A stretch of 64,000 nt of DNA from Alcanivoracaceae bacterium (GTDB lineage: Bacteria; Pseudomonadota; Gammaproteobacteria; Pseudomonadales; Alcanivoracaceae). The notes under the pieces were generated by a model. It was not told the origin of the DNA, made no database searches, and was given only the letters and a program-made list of their open reading frames with translations. The first letter of the stretch is position 1; every line of letters begins with the position of its first letter. Positions 44,410 to 53,529 of this stretch are shown here, in pieces. The position numbers and the translations under genes are program-made. The stretch is taken from the NCBI GenBank assembly GCA_023146255.1, contig JAGLCJ010000014.1:183441-247440 (forward strand). The letters are read 5' to 3'.

Positions 44410-45816
44410 TCACTTCGCCGAACGCTTGTTGTAAGACTCAAGCACTTCGTCGATGGAGCCCTTCATGTAGAAGTCCTGCTCCGGGATATGGTCGTAGTCA
44501 CCGCTGAGGATGCCCTGGAAACCACGGATGGTTTCTTTCAGCGAGACGTACTTGCCCGGGGAGCCGGTAAAGACTTCTGCAACGTGGAACGGCTGCGACA
44601 GGAAACGCTCGATCTTACGGGCGCGGGACACCACCTGCTTGTCTTCCTCGGACAGTTCGTCCATGCCGAGAATGGCGATGATGTCTTTCAGTTCCTTGTA
44701 ACGCTGCAGCACGGTCTGCACGCCACGGGCAGCAGCATAGTGCTCAACACCGATCACCAGCGGGTCCAGCTGACGGCTGGTGGAATCCAGCGGGTCAACA
44801 GCCGGGTAGATACCCTTGGCAGCGATGTCACGGCTCAGTACCACGGTCGCATCAAGGTGGGCGAAGGTGGTGGCCGGGGACGGGTCAGTCAAGTCATCCG
44901 CCGGTACGTATACCGCCTGGATGGAAGTGATCGAGCCGGTCTTGGTGGAGGTAATACGCTCCTGCAGAACGCCCATCTCTTCCGCCAGAGTCGGCTGGTA
45001 ACCTACCGCTGACGGCATACGGCCGAGCAGCGCGGATACTTCGGTACCGGCCAGGGTGTAACGGTAGATGTTGTCGACGAACAGCAGAACGTCACGGCCT
45101 TCGTCACGGAACTTCTCGGCCATGGTCAGACCGGTCAGCGCCACGCGCAGACGGTTACCCGGCGGCTCGTTCATCTGGCCGTAGACCATCGCTACTTTGG
45201 ATTTCTGGAATTCCTTGACGTTTACAACGCCAGCTTCCTGCATCTCGTGGTAGAAGTCGTTACCTTCACGAGTACGCTCACCGACACCGGCAAACACGGA
45301 CAGACCGGAGTGCTCGGTGGCGATGTTGTTGATCAGTTCCATCATGTTTACGGTTTTGCCTACACCGGCACCACCGAACAGACCCACCTTACCACCCTTG
45401 GCGAACGGGCAGATCAGGTCGATAACCTTGATGCCGGTTTCCAAAAGCTCGGTAGCAGACGCCTGATCAGCGTAGCTCGGGGCTTTACGGTGGATGGAAG
45501 CACGCTCTTTCTCACCGATCGGGCCACACTCGTCGATCGGACGACCGAGCACGTCCATGATGCGGCCAAGGGTTTCAACACCCACCGGCACCATGATCGA
45601 CTGATTGGTGTTCGCCACGGTCAGGCCACGCTTCAGGCCTTCAGTGGAACCCATGGCGATGGTGCGGACAATGCCGTCGCCAAGCTGCTGCTGCACTTCG
45701 AGAACGGTTTCGGTACCGTCCACATTCAGCGCGTCATACACCTTGGGAACGCTGTCACGCTCAAATGCTACGTCGATGACGGCGCCGATGATCTGAACAA
45801 TACGACCGCTACTCAT
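44410..45816 (-). CDS. atpD: ATP synthase beta subunit
   Basis: Catalytic F1 subunit (468 residues). Walker A is GGAGVGKTVN near residue 155, the catalytic Glu is in GERTREGNDFY, and DELSEEDK is the conserved DELSEED-type lever (DELSEED). 33 bp after atpG. All catalytic residues are present. Confidence 0.98.
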   Translation of the reverse strand: MSSGRIVQIIGAVIDVAFERDSVPKVYDALNVDGTETVLEVQQQLGDGIVRTIAMGSTEGLKRGLTVANTNQSIMVPVGVETLGRIMDVLGRPIDECGPIGEKERASIHRKAPSYADQASATELLETGIKVIDLICPFAKGGKVGLFGGAGVGKTVNMMELINNIATEHSGLSVFAGVGERTREGNDFYHEMQEAGVVNVKEFQKSKVAMVYGQMNEPPGNRLRVALTGLTMAEKFRDEGRDVLLFVDNIYRYTLAGTEVSALLGRMPSAVGYQPTLAEEMGVLQERITSTKTGSITSIQAVYVPADDLTDPSPATTFAHLDATVVLSRDIAAKGIYPAVDPLDSTSRQLDPLVIGVEHYAAARGVQTVLQRYKELKDIIAILGMDELSEEDKQVVSRARKIERFLSQPFHVAEVFTGSPGKYVSLKETIRGFQGILSGDYDHIPEQDFYMKGSIDEVLESYNKRSAK

Positions 45817-45849
45817 GCTTGCTTCCTCTTTGTTTCCCGAGCGCCGCGG

Positions 45850-46710
45850 TTAGACCGCTGCAGCGCCACCAACGATTTCGGAAATTTCCTGGGTAATTGC
45901 TGCCTGACGGGCCTTGTTGTAAATCAACTGCAGGTCCTTGATCAGGTTGCCGGCGTTGTCAGTAGCAGCCTTCATCGCCACCATTCGCGCCGCCTGCTCA
46001 CAGGCAAAGTTTTCAACCACGCCCTGATACACCTGCGACTCGATAAAACGAACCAGCAGAACGTCGATCAGTGCCGGGGCACTCGGCTCGTAGAGATAAT
46101 CCCAGGCGAACTTGGTATCCATCTCTTCGTCAGCTTTCAGCGGCAGCAACTGCAGGCTGGTCGGCTTCTGCGTCATGGTGTTGACGAATTCGTTGTACAC
46201 CACGAACAGACGGTCGATCTCACCTTTCTCGAAAGCATCCAGCATGACGCGGATGGAACCGATCATGCCGGCCAGATGCGGGTTGTCGCCCTGATTGTTT
46301 ACCGAAGCGCGGACGTTACCGCCCACCGAGCGGAAAAAGCTCAGCGCCTTGGTGCCGACCAGGCAGTACTCAACCTGAACATCCTGCTCGCTCCACTGGC
46401 GTGACTCACGCACCACCTGCTTGAGCAGGTTAACGTTGAGGCCGCCGCACAGGCCGCGATCCGAGCTGACGACGATGTAGCCGACTTTCTTGACCGGACG
46501 ATCCTGCATGTAGACATGCTTGTATTCCGGATTGGCGTTGGCCAGATGCGCCACCACCTGACGCATACGGGTAGCGTATGGCTTGGATGCCGCCATACGC
46601 TCCTGCGCCTTGCGCATTTTGCTGGCCGCCACCATCTCCATCGCACGAGTAATTTTCTTCGTGCTCTGAACACTGGCGATCTTGGTCTTGATCTCTTTAC
46701 CAACAGCCAT
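45850..46710 (-). CDS. atpG: ATP synthase gamma subunit
   Basis: Rotor shaft of F1 (286 residues). The N-terminal coiled coil (IKTKIASVQSTKKITRAMEM) and C-terminal coiled coil (AMKAATDNAGNLIKDLQL) are both recognisable. AGGGAGTTCCCTG precedes the ATG. 29 bp after atpA. Confidence 0.97.
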   Translation of the reverse strand: MAVGKEIKTKIASVQSTKKITRAMEMVAASKMRKAQERMAASKPYATRMRQVVAHLANANPEYKHVYMQDRPVKKVGYIVVSSDRGLCGGLNVNLLKQVVRESRQWSEQDVQVEYCLVGTKALSFFRSVGGNVRASVNNQGDNPHLAGMIGSIRVMLDAFEKGEIDRLFVVYNEFVNTMTQKPTSLQLLPLKADEEMDTKFAWDYLYEPSAPALIDVLLVRFIESQVYQGVVENFACEQAARMVAMKAATDNAGNLIKDLQLIYNKARQAAITQEISEIVGGAAAV

Positions 46711-46739
46711 CAGGGAACTCCCTTAAGCGAACGTGTCGA

Positions 46740-48284
46740 TTACCAGGTCTGGGTTGCCTTGAACTTCTCAATGGCAGCCTTGATACCGGCTTCGATTTCG
46801 CCGTTGTAGTCGCCCTTCTCGTTGATCTTGTCCATCAACGCTTTCTCTTCGCTGTCCATATAGGACAGCAATGCCGCTTCGAAGCTGCCGATTTTGTCCA
46901 GCGCCACATCTTTCAGGTGGCCTTCGTTGGCGGCGTACAGCACCACACCCATCTGTGCGACAGACTGCGGAGCGTACTGGTTCTGTTTCATCAGTTCGGT
47001 GACGCGCTGACCGTGCTCCAGCTGCGAGCGGGTCGCTTCGTCCAGATCAGAAGCAAACTGGGCAAAAGCCGCCAGTTCACGGTACTGAGCCAGTGCCAGA
47101 CGAATACCACCACCAAGCTTCTTGACGATCTTGGTCTGCGCTGCACCACCTACCCGCGATACCGAGATACCGGCGTTCATGGCCGGACGGATACCGGAGT
47201 TGAACAGGCTGGTTTCGACGAAGATCTGACCGTCGGTGATCGAGATCACGTTGGTCGGTACGAATGCAGACACGTCACCGGCCTGGGTTTCGATGATCGG
47301 CAGAGCGGTCAGCGAACCGGTTTTGCCTTTCACTTCACCGTTGGTGAACTTCTCGACGTAGTCGGCAGAAACTCGTGCGGCGCGCTCCAGCAGACGGGAG
47401 TGCAGATAGAACACGTCACCCGGATACGCTTCACGGCCCGGCGGACGACGCAGCAGCAGGGAGATCTGGCGATACGCCACAGCCTGCTTGGACAGATCGT
47501 CATAAACGATCAGCGCGTCTTCACCACGGTCACGGAAGTACTCGCCCATGGTGCAGCCAACGAACGGGGCCAGGAACTGCATGGAAGCCGGCTCGGAAGC
47601 GGAAGCGGCGACAACGATGGTGTTGTCCATCGCGCCGTGCTCTTCCAGCTTGCGCACTACGTTAGCAATCGAAGACTGCTTCTGGCCGATGGCCACGTAG
47701 ATACACTTAATGCCGGACTTCTTCTGGTTGATGATGGTGTCGATCGCGATAGCGGTCTTACCAATCTGACGGTCACCGATGATCAGCTCACGCTGGCCAC
47801 GACCAACCGGAGTCATCGCGTCGATCGACTTCAGACCGGTCTGTACCGGCTGGTCAACGGACTGACGCCAGATAACGCCCGGAGCAACTTTCTCCACCGC
47901 GTCGGTCAGTTTGGTGTTGATCGGGCCTTTGCCATCGATCGCATTACCCAGCGCGTCAACAACGCGGCCGAGCAGCTCCGGGCCAACCGGAACTTCAAGA
48001 ATGCGGCCAGTACACTTGGCTTTGGCGCCTTCGACAATATTCAGGTAGTCACCGAGAACAACGGCGCCAACAGAATCCTGTTCGAGGTTGAGGGCCATCC
48101 CGTAGATGCCGCCGTCAAACTCGATCATTTCACCGTACATCACGTCGGCGAGACCGTGGATGCGAACGATACCGTCGGAAACGGAAACGACGGTACCCTC
48201 GGTGCGGGCTTCAGTTGCGGTATCAAGCTTGCTGATGCGCTGCTTGATGATCTCGCTGATTTCGGACGGGTTGAGTTGCTGCAT
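46740..48284 (-). CDS. atpA: ATP synthase alpha subunit
   Basis: Non-catalytic nucleotide-binding F1 subunit (514 residues). Walker A is GDRQIGKTAI near residue 170; the arginine finger lies in the SRVGGAAQ region. I start at the ATG 48284 (MQQLNPSEISEIIK), preceded by GAGGGA; an upstream TTG at 48299 overlaps atpH. 11 bp after atpH. Confidence 0.98.
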   Translation of the reverse strand: MQQLNPSEISEIIKQRISKLDTATEARTEGTVVSVSDGIVRIHGLADVMYGEMIEFDGGIYGMALNLEQDSVGAVVLGDYLNIVEGAKAKCTGRILEVPVGPELLGRVVDALGNAIDGKGPINTKLTDAVEKVAPGVIWRQSVDQPVQTGLKSIDAMTPVGRGQRELIIGDRQIGKTAIAIDTIINQKKSGIKCIYVAIGQKQSSIANVVRKLEEHGAMDNTIVVAASASEPASMQFLAPFVGCTMGEYFRDRGEDALIVYDDLSKQAVAYRQISLLLRRPPGREAYPGDVFYLHSRLLERAARVSADYVEKFTNGEVKGKTGSLTALPIIETQAGDVSAFVPTNVISITDGQIFVETSLFNSGIRPAMNAGISVSRVGGAAQTKIVKKLGGGIRLALAQYRELAAFAQFASDLDEATRSQLEHGQRVTELMKQNQYAPQSVAQMGVVLYAANEGHLKDVALDKIGSFEAALLSYMDSEEKALMDKINEKGDYNGEIEAGIKAAIEKFKATQTW

Positions 48285-48295
48285 GCTCCAATCCC

Positions 48296-48838
48296 TCAAA
48301 CTCTAGAGTTCAGTTGCTCTACCAGCTTGTTCAGCCGGCCGCGCACACTGCCATCGATCACGGTATCGCCAGCACGAATCAGGACGCCGCCTATCAAGGA
48401 CGGATCGACCTGTTTGCTGACACGGACTTCCACACCCAGGCGCTTCTTCAGCGCGGCCACCAGGCCTGACACATCGGCATCTTCCATGGGGAATGCGGAC
48501 ACCAGCTCCACATCCGCGAACTTGCTTTCCGCGGCGAGTAGCTGATGGAACAGACCACCAATAGCGGAAAGCAGGCCAAGGCGCTTGTTCTGCGCAAGCT
48601 GGTCAAGGTAATTGCGGAACGCGCTATCAATCGCGTCGCCGCAGATTTCCGCCAGCAAAGCTGCTTTACGGGAGGCACCCAGAGCCGGATTGTCCAGCGC
48701 CTGGCGTACACTCGGCTCGGCCATCACGGCAGCTGCCGTGGCGAGCATCGACTCCCACTGCGCCAGTGCGTTCTGTTCTTTGGCAAACAGAAACGCCGCT
48801 TTAGCGTAGGGTCGAGCAATGGTGGTCAGTTCAGCCAT
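48296..48838 (-). CDS. atpH: ATP synthase delta subunit
   Basis: Links F1 to the peripheral stalk (180 residues). N-terminal helical bundle (ARPYAKAAFLFAKEQ) and the C-terminal signature DPSLIGGVLIRAGDTVIDGS. 14 bp after atpF. Confidence 0.97.
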   Translation of the reverse strand: MAELTTIARPYAKAAFLFAKEQNALAQWESMLATAAAVMAEPSVRQALDNPALGASRKAALLAEICGDAIDSAFRNYLDQLAQNKRLGLLSAIGGLFHQLLAAESKFADVELVSAFPMEDADVSGLVAALKKRLGVEVRVSKQVDPSLIGGVLIRAGDTVIDGSVRGRLNKLVEQLNSRV

Positions 48839-48852
48839 GGTTTATCCGTCTG

Positions 48853-49323
48853 TCAAAGTTCAGCGGCCAGCTGGTCAAGCATCTGCTTGTGGGCAGCCGG
48901 GTTCACTTCACTGGCCAGGACCTTCTCGGCACCGGCCAGAGCCAGTACGGCGACTTCACGGCGCAGCTGTTCACGGGCGCTGTTTACTTCGCGCTCGATC
49001 TCAGCCTGAGCCTGAACAATCAGTCGCTCACCTTCAGTGCGAGCCTGGGCCTTGGCATCTTCCACAACCTGATTGGCGCGGCGATTCGCCTGCTCAATGA
49101 TCTCGGCGGCTTTGGCTTTGGCTTCGCGAAGGTCTTCGCCTGCCTTTTCCTGAGCCAGCTCAAGATCACGGGAGGCGCGGTCCGCGGCACTCAGGCCATC
49201 AGCGATCTTCTGTTTCCGCTCGTCCAGCGCTGCCGCAATCGGCGGCCAGACAAACTTCATGCAGAACACAACGAAGAGCGCAAACCAGATGATCTGGCCG
49301 ATAAATGTTGCATTCATGTTCAT
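48853..49323 (-). CDS. atpF: ATP synthase b subunit
   Basis: Peripheral-stalk subunit (156 residues, as in E. coli). One N-terminal membrane helix (IGQIIWFALFVVFCMKFVW) followed by a long charged coiled coil. Only one b gene is present, so the stalk is a homodimer. The 70-bp gap to atpE is usual. Confidence 0.97.
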   Translation of the reverse strand: MNMNATFIGQIIWFALFVVFCMKFVWPPIAAALDERKQKIADGLSAADRASRDLELAQEKAGEDLREAKAKAAEIIEQANRRANQVVEDAKAQARTEGERLIVQAQAEIEREVNSAREQLRREVAVLALAGAEKVLASEVNPAAHKQMLDQLAAEL

Positions 49324-49393
49324 AAGAACACCTCACAACCGCGTTGCTGCGTTAATTTCCCGAACAACGACTGCCCGGATCGGGGCAAATCGA

Positions 49394-49612
49394 TTATTGG
49401 AAAATCATCAGGAACGCGATAGCGATACACATGATCGGCACGGCGTCGAGCAGACCGGCGATGATGAACATGCGGGTCTGAAGCATCGGAGCCAGTTCCG
49501 GCTGGCGAGCAACGCTCTCCAGGAAACGACCACCCATCAGACCGAAGCCCAGACCGGCGCCAATGGCCGCGAGGCCAGCCACGATAGCAGCTGCAAGCAG
49601 GTTCAGTTCCAT
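49394..49612 (-). CDS. atpE: ATP synthase c subunit
   Basis: Membrane rotor ring subunit (72 residues). Two helices with the polar loop ARQPE; the ion-binding carboxylate is Asp in IIAGLLDAVPI near residue 57. The residues needed for Na+ binding (paired Gln and Glu/Ser) are not evident, so H+ coupling is expected. Confidence 0.97.
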   Translation of the reverse strand: MELNLLAAAIVAGLAAIGAGLGFGLMGGRFLESVARQPELAPMLQTRMFIIAGLLDAVPIMCIAIAFLMIFQ

Positions 49613-49689
49613 TTCTAACTCCCGTTTCGTTGAATGACTAAAGCTAAAACCTTCAGGACTTACCGTATTGCTCAGTATTGCCGTGTTAC

Positions 49690-50577
49690 TCAGTGATGCT
49701 CACTGGCCATGCTCAGGTAGACGATGGTCAGGATCATGAAAATGAACGACTGCAGCGGAATCACCAGCAAGTGGAAGATTGCCCACGGCACCGAACCTAC
49801 GAACTGCCAGTAGCCCATCATGGCGGCCAGCAGAATAAAGACGAATTCACCGGCAAACATGTTGCCGAACAGTCGCAGACCGAGCGATACCGGCTTGGCC
49901 AGCAGCGCCACGACTTCAAGAATCAGGTTGACCGGCACCAGCAGGAACTTGGTGATGCCCTGTGCTTCGAACGGATGGAAGGCCAGCTCGCCAAAGAAGC
50001 CGCCAACGCCCTTGCTCATGATCGAGAAGGCAATGACCAGACCAAGCACCGAGAACGACATGGCCAGAGTGATGTTCGGATCAACGGTGGGAACAATCTT
50101 CATGTAGCCCAGGCCCAGCGCAGCGGCAATGGCCGAGGCGGTGTCCACCGGCAGCAGCTTGATGCTGCTCATCATGAAGATCCAGCAGAAGATGGTCAGC
50201 GCCAGCGGCGCGATCAGCTTGCTCTTGCCGTGGAAGCTGTCACGCACTGAGGTGTCAACAAACTCAACCACCATCTCGACGAAGTTCAGCATGCCGCTCG
50301 GCACACCGGCACTGGCGCGGCGCGCCACCATCGAAGCCACAACCACAAACAGGAAACCCATGATGCCGGACCAGGCCAGCGAGTCGACGTGGAATGCCCA
50401 GAAGCCCATGGCATCCACCTGCGCATCGCAACGCGCCAGGATCCAGGAAGCTTGCTGGAAGGTTTCACCGGTGAGATCACCGTGGCTGTCACAGACAGGG
50501 GTCCCTGCCGGCACTTCGCCATAGGTAAGGTTGGTCAGGTGGTGCTTGATGTATCCAGTCGGGGTATCCGCTGCCAT
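49690..50577 (-). CDS. atpB: ATP synthase a subunit
   Basis: Stator subunit forming the proton half-channels (295 residues). The essential Arg is in LGLRLFGNMFAGE near residue 230. Five to six helices. A 20-residue cysteine-containing region (VCDSHGD, ILARCDAQVD) near the N-terminus is an insertion compared with E. coli. 77 bp before atpE. Confidence 0.97.
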   Translation of the reverse strand: MAADTPTGYIKHHLTNLTYGEVPAGTPVCDSHGDLTGETFQQASWILARCDAQVDAMGFWAFHVDSLAWSGIMGFLFVVVASMVARRASAGVPSGMLNFVEMVVEFVDTSVRDSFHGKSKLIAPLALTIFCWIFMMSSIKLLPVDTASAIAAALGLGYMKIVPTVDPNITLAMSFSVLGLVIAFSIMSKGVGGFFGELAFHPFEAQGITKFLLVPVNLILEVVALLAKPVSLGLRLFGNMFAGEFVFILLAAMMGYWQFVGSVPWAIFHLLVIPLQSFIFMILTIVYLSMASEHH

Positions 50578-50592
50578 TCTTGCCTGCCCGTG

Positions 50593-51015
50593 TTAACCGT
50601 TCCGGTTGGAATCAATGTGTGTCGTACTTGTGGCCCGCGCCAGCCAGATCCAGCCGGCTAACTGCACCACAAAAAACCCTGCAAACAACATCATCGCCGG
50701 GGCGCCCTGCCTGACCTCGGGCCAGTGCTTGAGCGTCAGCCAGAGCAGCAGCAGGATAATGACCACCCGCCCGATCTCTGCCCGAATGGCCGCTGTTGCC
50801 GCCCGGTTTGGCTCCCGGTTACCCGGATGCAGCCAGAGCTGGAAACCTGCCCAACCGCTTGCCACCGTAGCGATACCGCCGCCCGCCAATGCCGCCAGCG
50901 CAACCTCGCGACCGCCTGGCCATGCTGACAGTGCTGCGACAACCAGTGTTGCCAGACCCTGCGCGCATAAAAGGCCCCGGAATAACCCGGGGCCCTGAAA
51001 CTCTGATTCCGCCAC
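50593..51015 (-). CDS. atpI: ATP synthase assembly protein AtpI
   Basis: A 140-residue small membrane protein that helps c-ring assembly (four helices, e.g. VVIILLLLWLTLKHW, MMLFAGFFVVQLAGWIWL). I use the GTG at 51015, preceded by GGAGG seven bases upstream; the longer open frame to 51141 has no ribosome site. The first gene of the atp operon. Codons 8-15 encode a perfect hairpin followed by TTTT in the transcript. Confidence 0.9.
   Translation of the reverse strand: MAESEFQGPGLFRGLLCAQGLATLVVAALSAWPGGREVALAALAGGGIATVASGWAGFQLWLHPGNREPNRAATAAIRAEIGRVVIILLLLWLTLKHWPEVRQGAPAMMLFAGFFVVQLAGWIWLARATSTTHIDSNRNG
50969..50994 (-). promoter_or_regulatory. Terminator-like hairpin inside the start of atpI
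   Basis: On the minus strand GGCCCCGG-GTTATT-CCGGGGCC is followed by TTTT. The hairpin covers codons of residues about 8 to 15 (GPGLFRGLL). Stem strength and the short T-run are those of an intrinsic terminator or attenuator, though coding constraint could create it by chance. Confidence 0.5.
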
Positions 51016-51199
51016 GTTTTTGCCTCCGGCCAACCGCTGGAAACCCGGGCCGGCGGGGGTCTGGGGGGACCCGTTCTTGGGGCGCAGAGTATAGGGATAT
51101 GGGTTTTGAGCCGCAACCGAAACCGGGCGTATTTCACACAATTGTCAGACGCGCCGGTCAGCCGTCGCGGCCTTCACGTGGATAACAGAGATGGTGTTC

Positions 51200-51532
51200 C
51201 TAGCTAGCTAGCAGCTGACGTACCTGATCGGCTGCGGATGGCCGCACCAGCCGCGCCACTTCCTGACCATCACGCAGCAAAATCAGCGTCGGCCAGAGCT
51301 TGACGGCAAAGGCCCGGCCCAATGGCCGGCCCTTGCCATCCGCTACCTTTATATGGGGCAGCGAAGGATGATCGGCCAAAGCCTGCTGCACTGCGGGCCG
51401 CGCGCCCTGACAGTAGCCGCACCAGGATGCGCCGAACTCGAGCAGGGCATCGCCGCTTTGCTGGCGAACCTGCTCAAGGGTCGGGGCATCATCGCTGTAA
51501 TCGGGATTGAAGCCGATCTGACTGGCTTTCAT
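51200..51532 (-). CDS. Thioredoxin-family protein
   Basis: A 110-residue cytoplasmic thioredoxin-like protein. The active site Trp37-Cys38-Gly-Tyr-Cys41 (WCGYC) replaces the usual WCGPC, and the cis-Pro is in KLWPTLILL. The start codon ATG at 51532 is chosen; a GTG at 51541 is possible. It lies 19 bp after the peroxiredoxin gene in the same direction, so it may be the reductant of that enzyme or a general disulphide reductase. The stop overlaps a CTAGCTAGCTAG run. Confidence 0.85.
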   Translation of the reverse strand: MKASQIGFNPDYSDDAPTLEQVRQQSGDALLEFGASWCGYCQGARPAVQQALADHPSLPHIKVADGKGRPLGRAFAVKLWPTLILLRDGQEVARLVRPSAADQVRQLLAS

Positions 51533-51551
51533 ATCGGCCACTTCCTGATGA

Positions 51552-52208
51552 TTACTTCTTCGGCGCCTTGGTGAAACGCAGGTACGGCAGTTTCACATCG
51601 ATCTCGCCGAACTTTTCTTTCGCCTGATCGTTGTTCAGGCTGAGCGCGACAATCACATCCTGACCTGGCACCCAGTTGGCCGGCGTCGCGATCGGCACGC
51701 CGTCGGTGGCCTGCACTGCATCCAGCGCCCGCAGGATCTCGGCAAAGTTACGGCCGACCGACATCGGGTAGGACATGGTCAGACGGACTTTCTTGTCCGG
51801 GCCGATGATAAACACCGTTCTTACCGTGGCGGTGTCCGCCGGTGTGCGGCCATCCGGAAGGTAGGCATCGGCCGGCAGCATGTTGTACAGCTTCGATACG
51901 TTCAGCGACGTGTCATCAATAATCGGGAAATCCGCCGGCGCGCCGGCAAAGGCCTCGATATCACGCTGCCACTTCTTGTGCGCCTCAACATCATCGACCG
52001 AGACACCCATAACCTTGGTTTTGCGCTTGGCAAACTCCGGCGCCAGCTGGGCCACTGCACCGAACTCGGTGGTGCACACCGGGGTAAAGTCTTTCGGGTG
52101 AGAAAACAGGATGGCGTAGCTGTCGCCGATCCAGTCGTGCAGGCTCAGCTTGCCGGCCGTGGAGTCCGCGGTGAAATCCGGGGCGATGTCATTGATTCGA
52201 ATGGACAT
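51552..52208 (-). CDS. 1-Cys peroxiredoxin, Prx6 type
   Basis: Peroxidase for H2O2 and alkyl hydroperoxides (218 residues). The peroxidatic Cys45 is in FTPVCTTEFG, and it is the only cysteine, so the enzyme is 1-Cys. The C-terminal domain (KLPYLRFTKAP) is the dimer extension of Prx6. ATG at 52208 follows GGAGGGTTTCATC; a longer in-frame start is discarded. Probably co-transcribed with the downstream thioredoxin-like gene. Confidence 0.95.
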   Translation of the reverse strand: MSIRINDIAPDFTADSTAGKLSLHDWIGDSYAILFSHPKDFTPVCTTEFGAVAQLAPEFAKRKTKVMGVSVDDVEAHKKWQRDIEAFAGAPADFPIIDDTSLNVSKLYNMLPADAYLPDGRTPADTATVRTVFIIGPDKKVRLTMSYPMSVGRNFAEILRALDAVQATDGVPIATPANWVPGQDVIVALSLNNDQAKEKFGEIDVKLPYLRFTKAPKK

Positions 52209-52295
52209 GATGAAACCCTCCTTGTGACGATGGCCAACCCCGACAACAGGCATTGGCGGGCTGGCCATCCTTTATAGGAGCATCATTGGCAATGT

Positions 52296-52949
52296 TCAAC
52301 CGGAATGCTTTCGCAGCAAGCGCAGATGCATAACCCGATCCGACAGCTTTGCCTCCGCGCACCGATACCCCAGTGATTCCATATCCAATCCCGCCCACAG
52401 CGCCTCGCCCTTGCCGAGCAGCACCGGCGCCACCGCCACATGCAGCTCATCAATCAGGCCGGCCTGCAGGTACTGGCGAATTACCGAAACACCGCCACCG
52501 ATGCGCACATCCTTGCCCTGTGCGGCGTCTTTGGCCTTTTCCAGCGCTTCGTGTATGCCGCCGGTGATGAAATGGAATGTGGTGCCGCCTTCCATCACCA
52601 ATGGCGCGCGAGCATGGTTGGTCAGCACAAATGCCGGCACATGGTAGGGCGGATTCTCGCCCCACCAGCCGCGCCAGTTTTCGTCCGGCCAGGGGCCGCG
52701 CACCGGGCCGAACATATTGCGGCCTAGAATCCAGGCGCCGACATTTTCAAAGCCGCCGACAATAAAGTCGTTGTCGGTGCCGGTGTTGCCGCCGGTTTCG
52801 CCAAACATCTTCTTGAAGGCCGCTGTAGCGAATGCCCATTCATGCAGTGCTTCGCCACCAACACCGAGCGGATGCTCCAGACTCTGTTCGGGGCCGGCGC
52901 CAAAGCCGTCCGCAGAGACCGCAAAACAATTCACTCGCACCTTACTCAT
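52296..52949 (-). CDS. Dihydrofolate-reductase-like / RibD C-terminal domain protein
   Basis: A 217-residue NADPH-binding reductase of the RibD_C/DHFR-like family (VNCFAVSADGFGAG; ILGRNMFGPVRGPW; GGVSVIRQYLQAGLIDELHV; PVLLGKGEALW). Many members are annotated only as dihydrofolate reductase family. ATG at 52949 follows GAGG. It lies 87 bp upstream of the peroxiredoxin gene in the same direction. Substrate unknown. Confidence 0.85.
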   Translation of the reverse strand: MSKVRVNCFAVSADGFGAGPEQSLEHPLGVGGEALHEWAFATAAFKKMFGETGGNTGTDNDFIVGGFENVGAWILGRNMFGPVRGPWPDENWRGWWGENPPYHVPAFVLTNHARAPLVMEGGTTFHFITGGIHEALEKAKDAAQGKDVRIGGGVSVIRQYLQAGLIDELHVAVAPVLLGKGEALWAGLDMESLGYRCAEAKLSDRVMHLRLLRKHSG

Positions 52950-52980
52950 CACCAATACCTCGCTTGCAAACACTGCCCCT

Positions 52981-53044
52981 TGTAGGAGCGGCCGACCGGC
53001 CGCGATTTCTTGCCGCGGATCGCGGCCGGTCGGCCGCTCCTACA
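52981..53044. repeat. Bipartite palindromic repeat, copy 8
   Basis: TGTAGGAGCGGCCGACCGGC at the left and GGCCGGTCGGCCGCTCCTAC at the right; the two halves are nearly the same palindrome. It lies in the short gap between the reductase gene and the SRPBCC gene. Confidence 0.87.
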
Positions 53045-53049
53045 ATGTC

Positions 53050-53502
53050 TCAGCCTTCATCCGGAATTTCCGGCTCAACCAGCCGGGCCAGCTGCGCCAG
53101 TGATTCCTGCCAGCCGAGATAGCACATCTCTTCCGGGATCATTTCCGGAATGCCTTCCTGAACAATGCTGATATCGGTGCCGCAACTTACCGGCTTGAAA
53201 ATCACCGTGGTGATCATCTCGCCCGGCAGGCCCGGGTCATCAAACTTGTCGGAGTAGCGCAGCTTTTCGTTTGCCACCACCTCAAGATACTCGCCACCAA
53301 AGCTGTGGCCGTTGCCGGTGCTGAAGTTGGTGAACGACATCCGGAAAGTGCCTCCGGTACGGGCATCAATATGATCCACCTTGCAGGTAAAGCCTTCCGG
53401 CGGCAGCCATTTGGCCATGGCTTCGGCATTGGTAAAGGCACGAAAGACACGCTCCTTTGGTGCGCGCAGTACACGATGCAGTCGAACTGTTCCTGTTGCC
53501 AT
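53050..53502 (-). CDS. SRPBCC (AHSA1-like) domain protein
   Basis: A 150-residue START-fold ligand-binding protein. Landmarks are RVLRAPKERVFRAFTNAEAM at the N-terminus, GGTFRMSF, GGEYLEV and the final helix GWQESLAQLARLVE. AGGAGATAACCATC precedes the ATG. Next to it lies a DUF1428 gene, a pairing often seen. No known ligand. Confidence 0.9.
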   Translation of the reverse strand: MATGTVRLHRVLRAPKERVFRAFTNAEAMAKWLPPEGFTCKVDHIDARTGGTFRMSFTNFSTGNGHSFGGEYLEVVANEKLRYSDKFDDPGLPGEMITTVIFKPVSCGTDISIVQEGIPEMIPEEMCYLGWQESLAQLARLVEPEIPDEG

Positions 53503-53529
53503 GATGGTTATCTCCTGTCTGTGCTGCTG

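Noticed and set aside
46917..48545. 542-codon open frame opposite atpA/atpH
   Set aside because: Antisense shadow of conserved ATP synthase genes.
51178..51186. DnaA box / replication origin before atpI
   Set aside because: Only one imperfect TTATCCACG; no cluster or AT-rich unwinding region.
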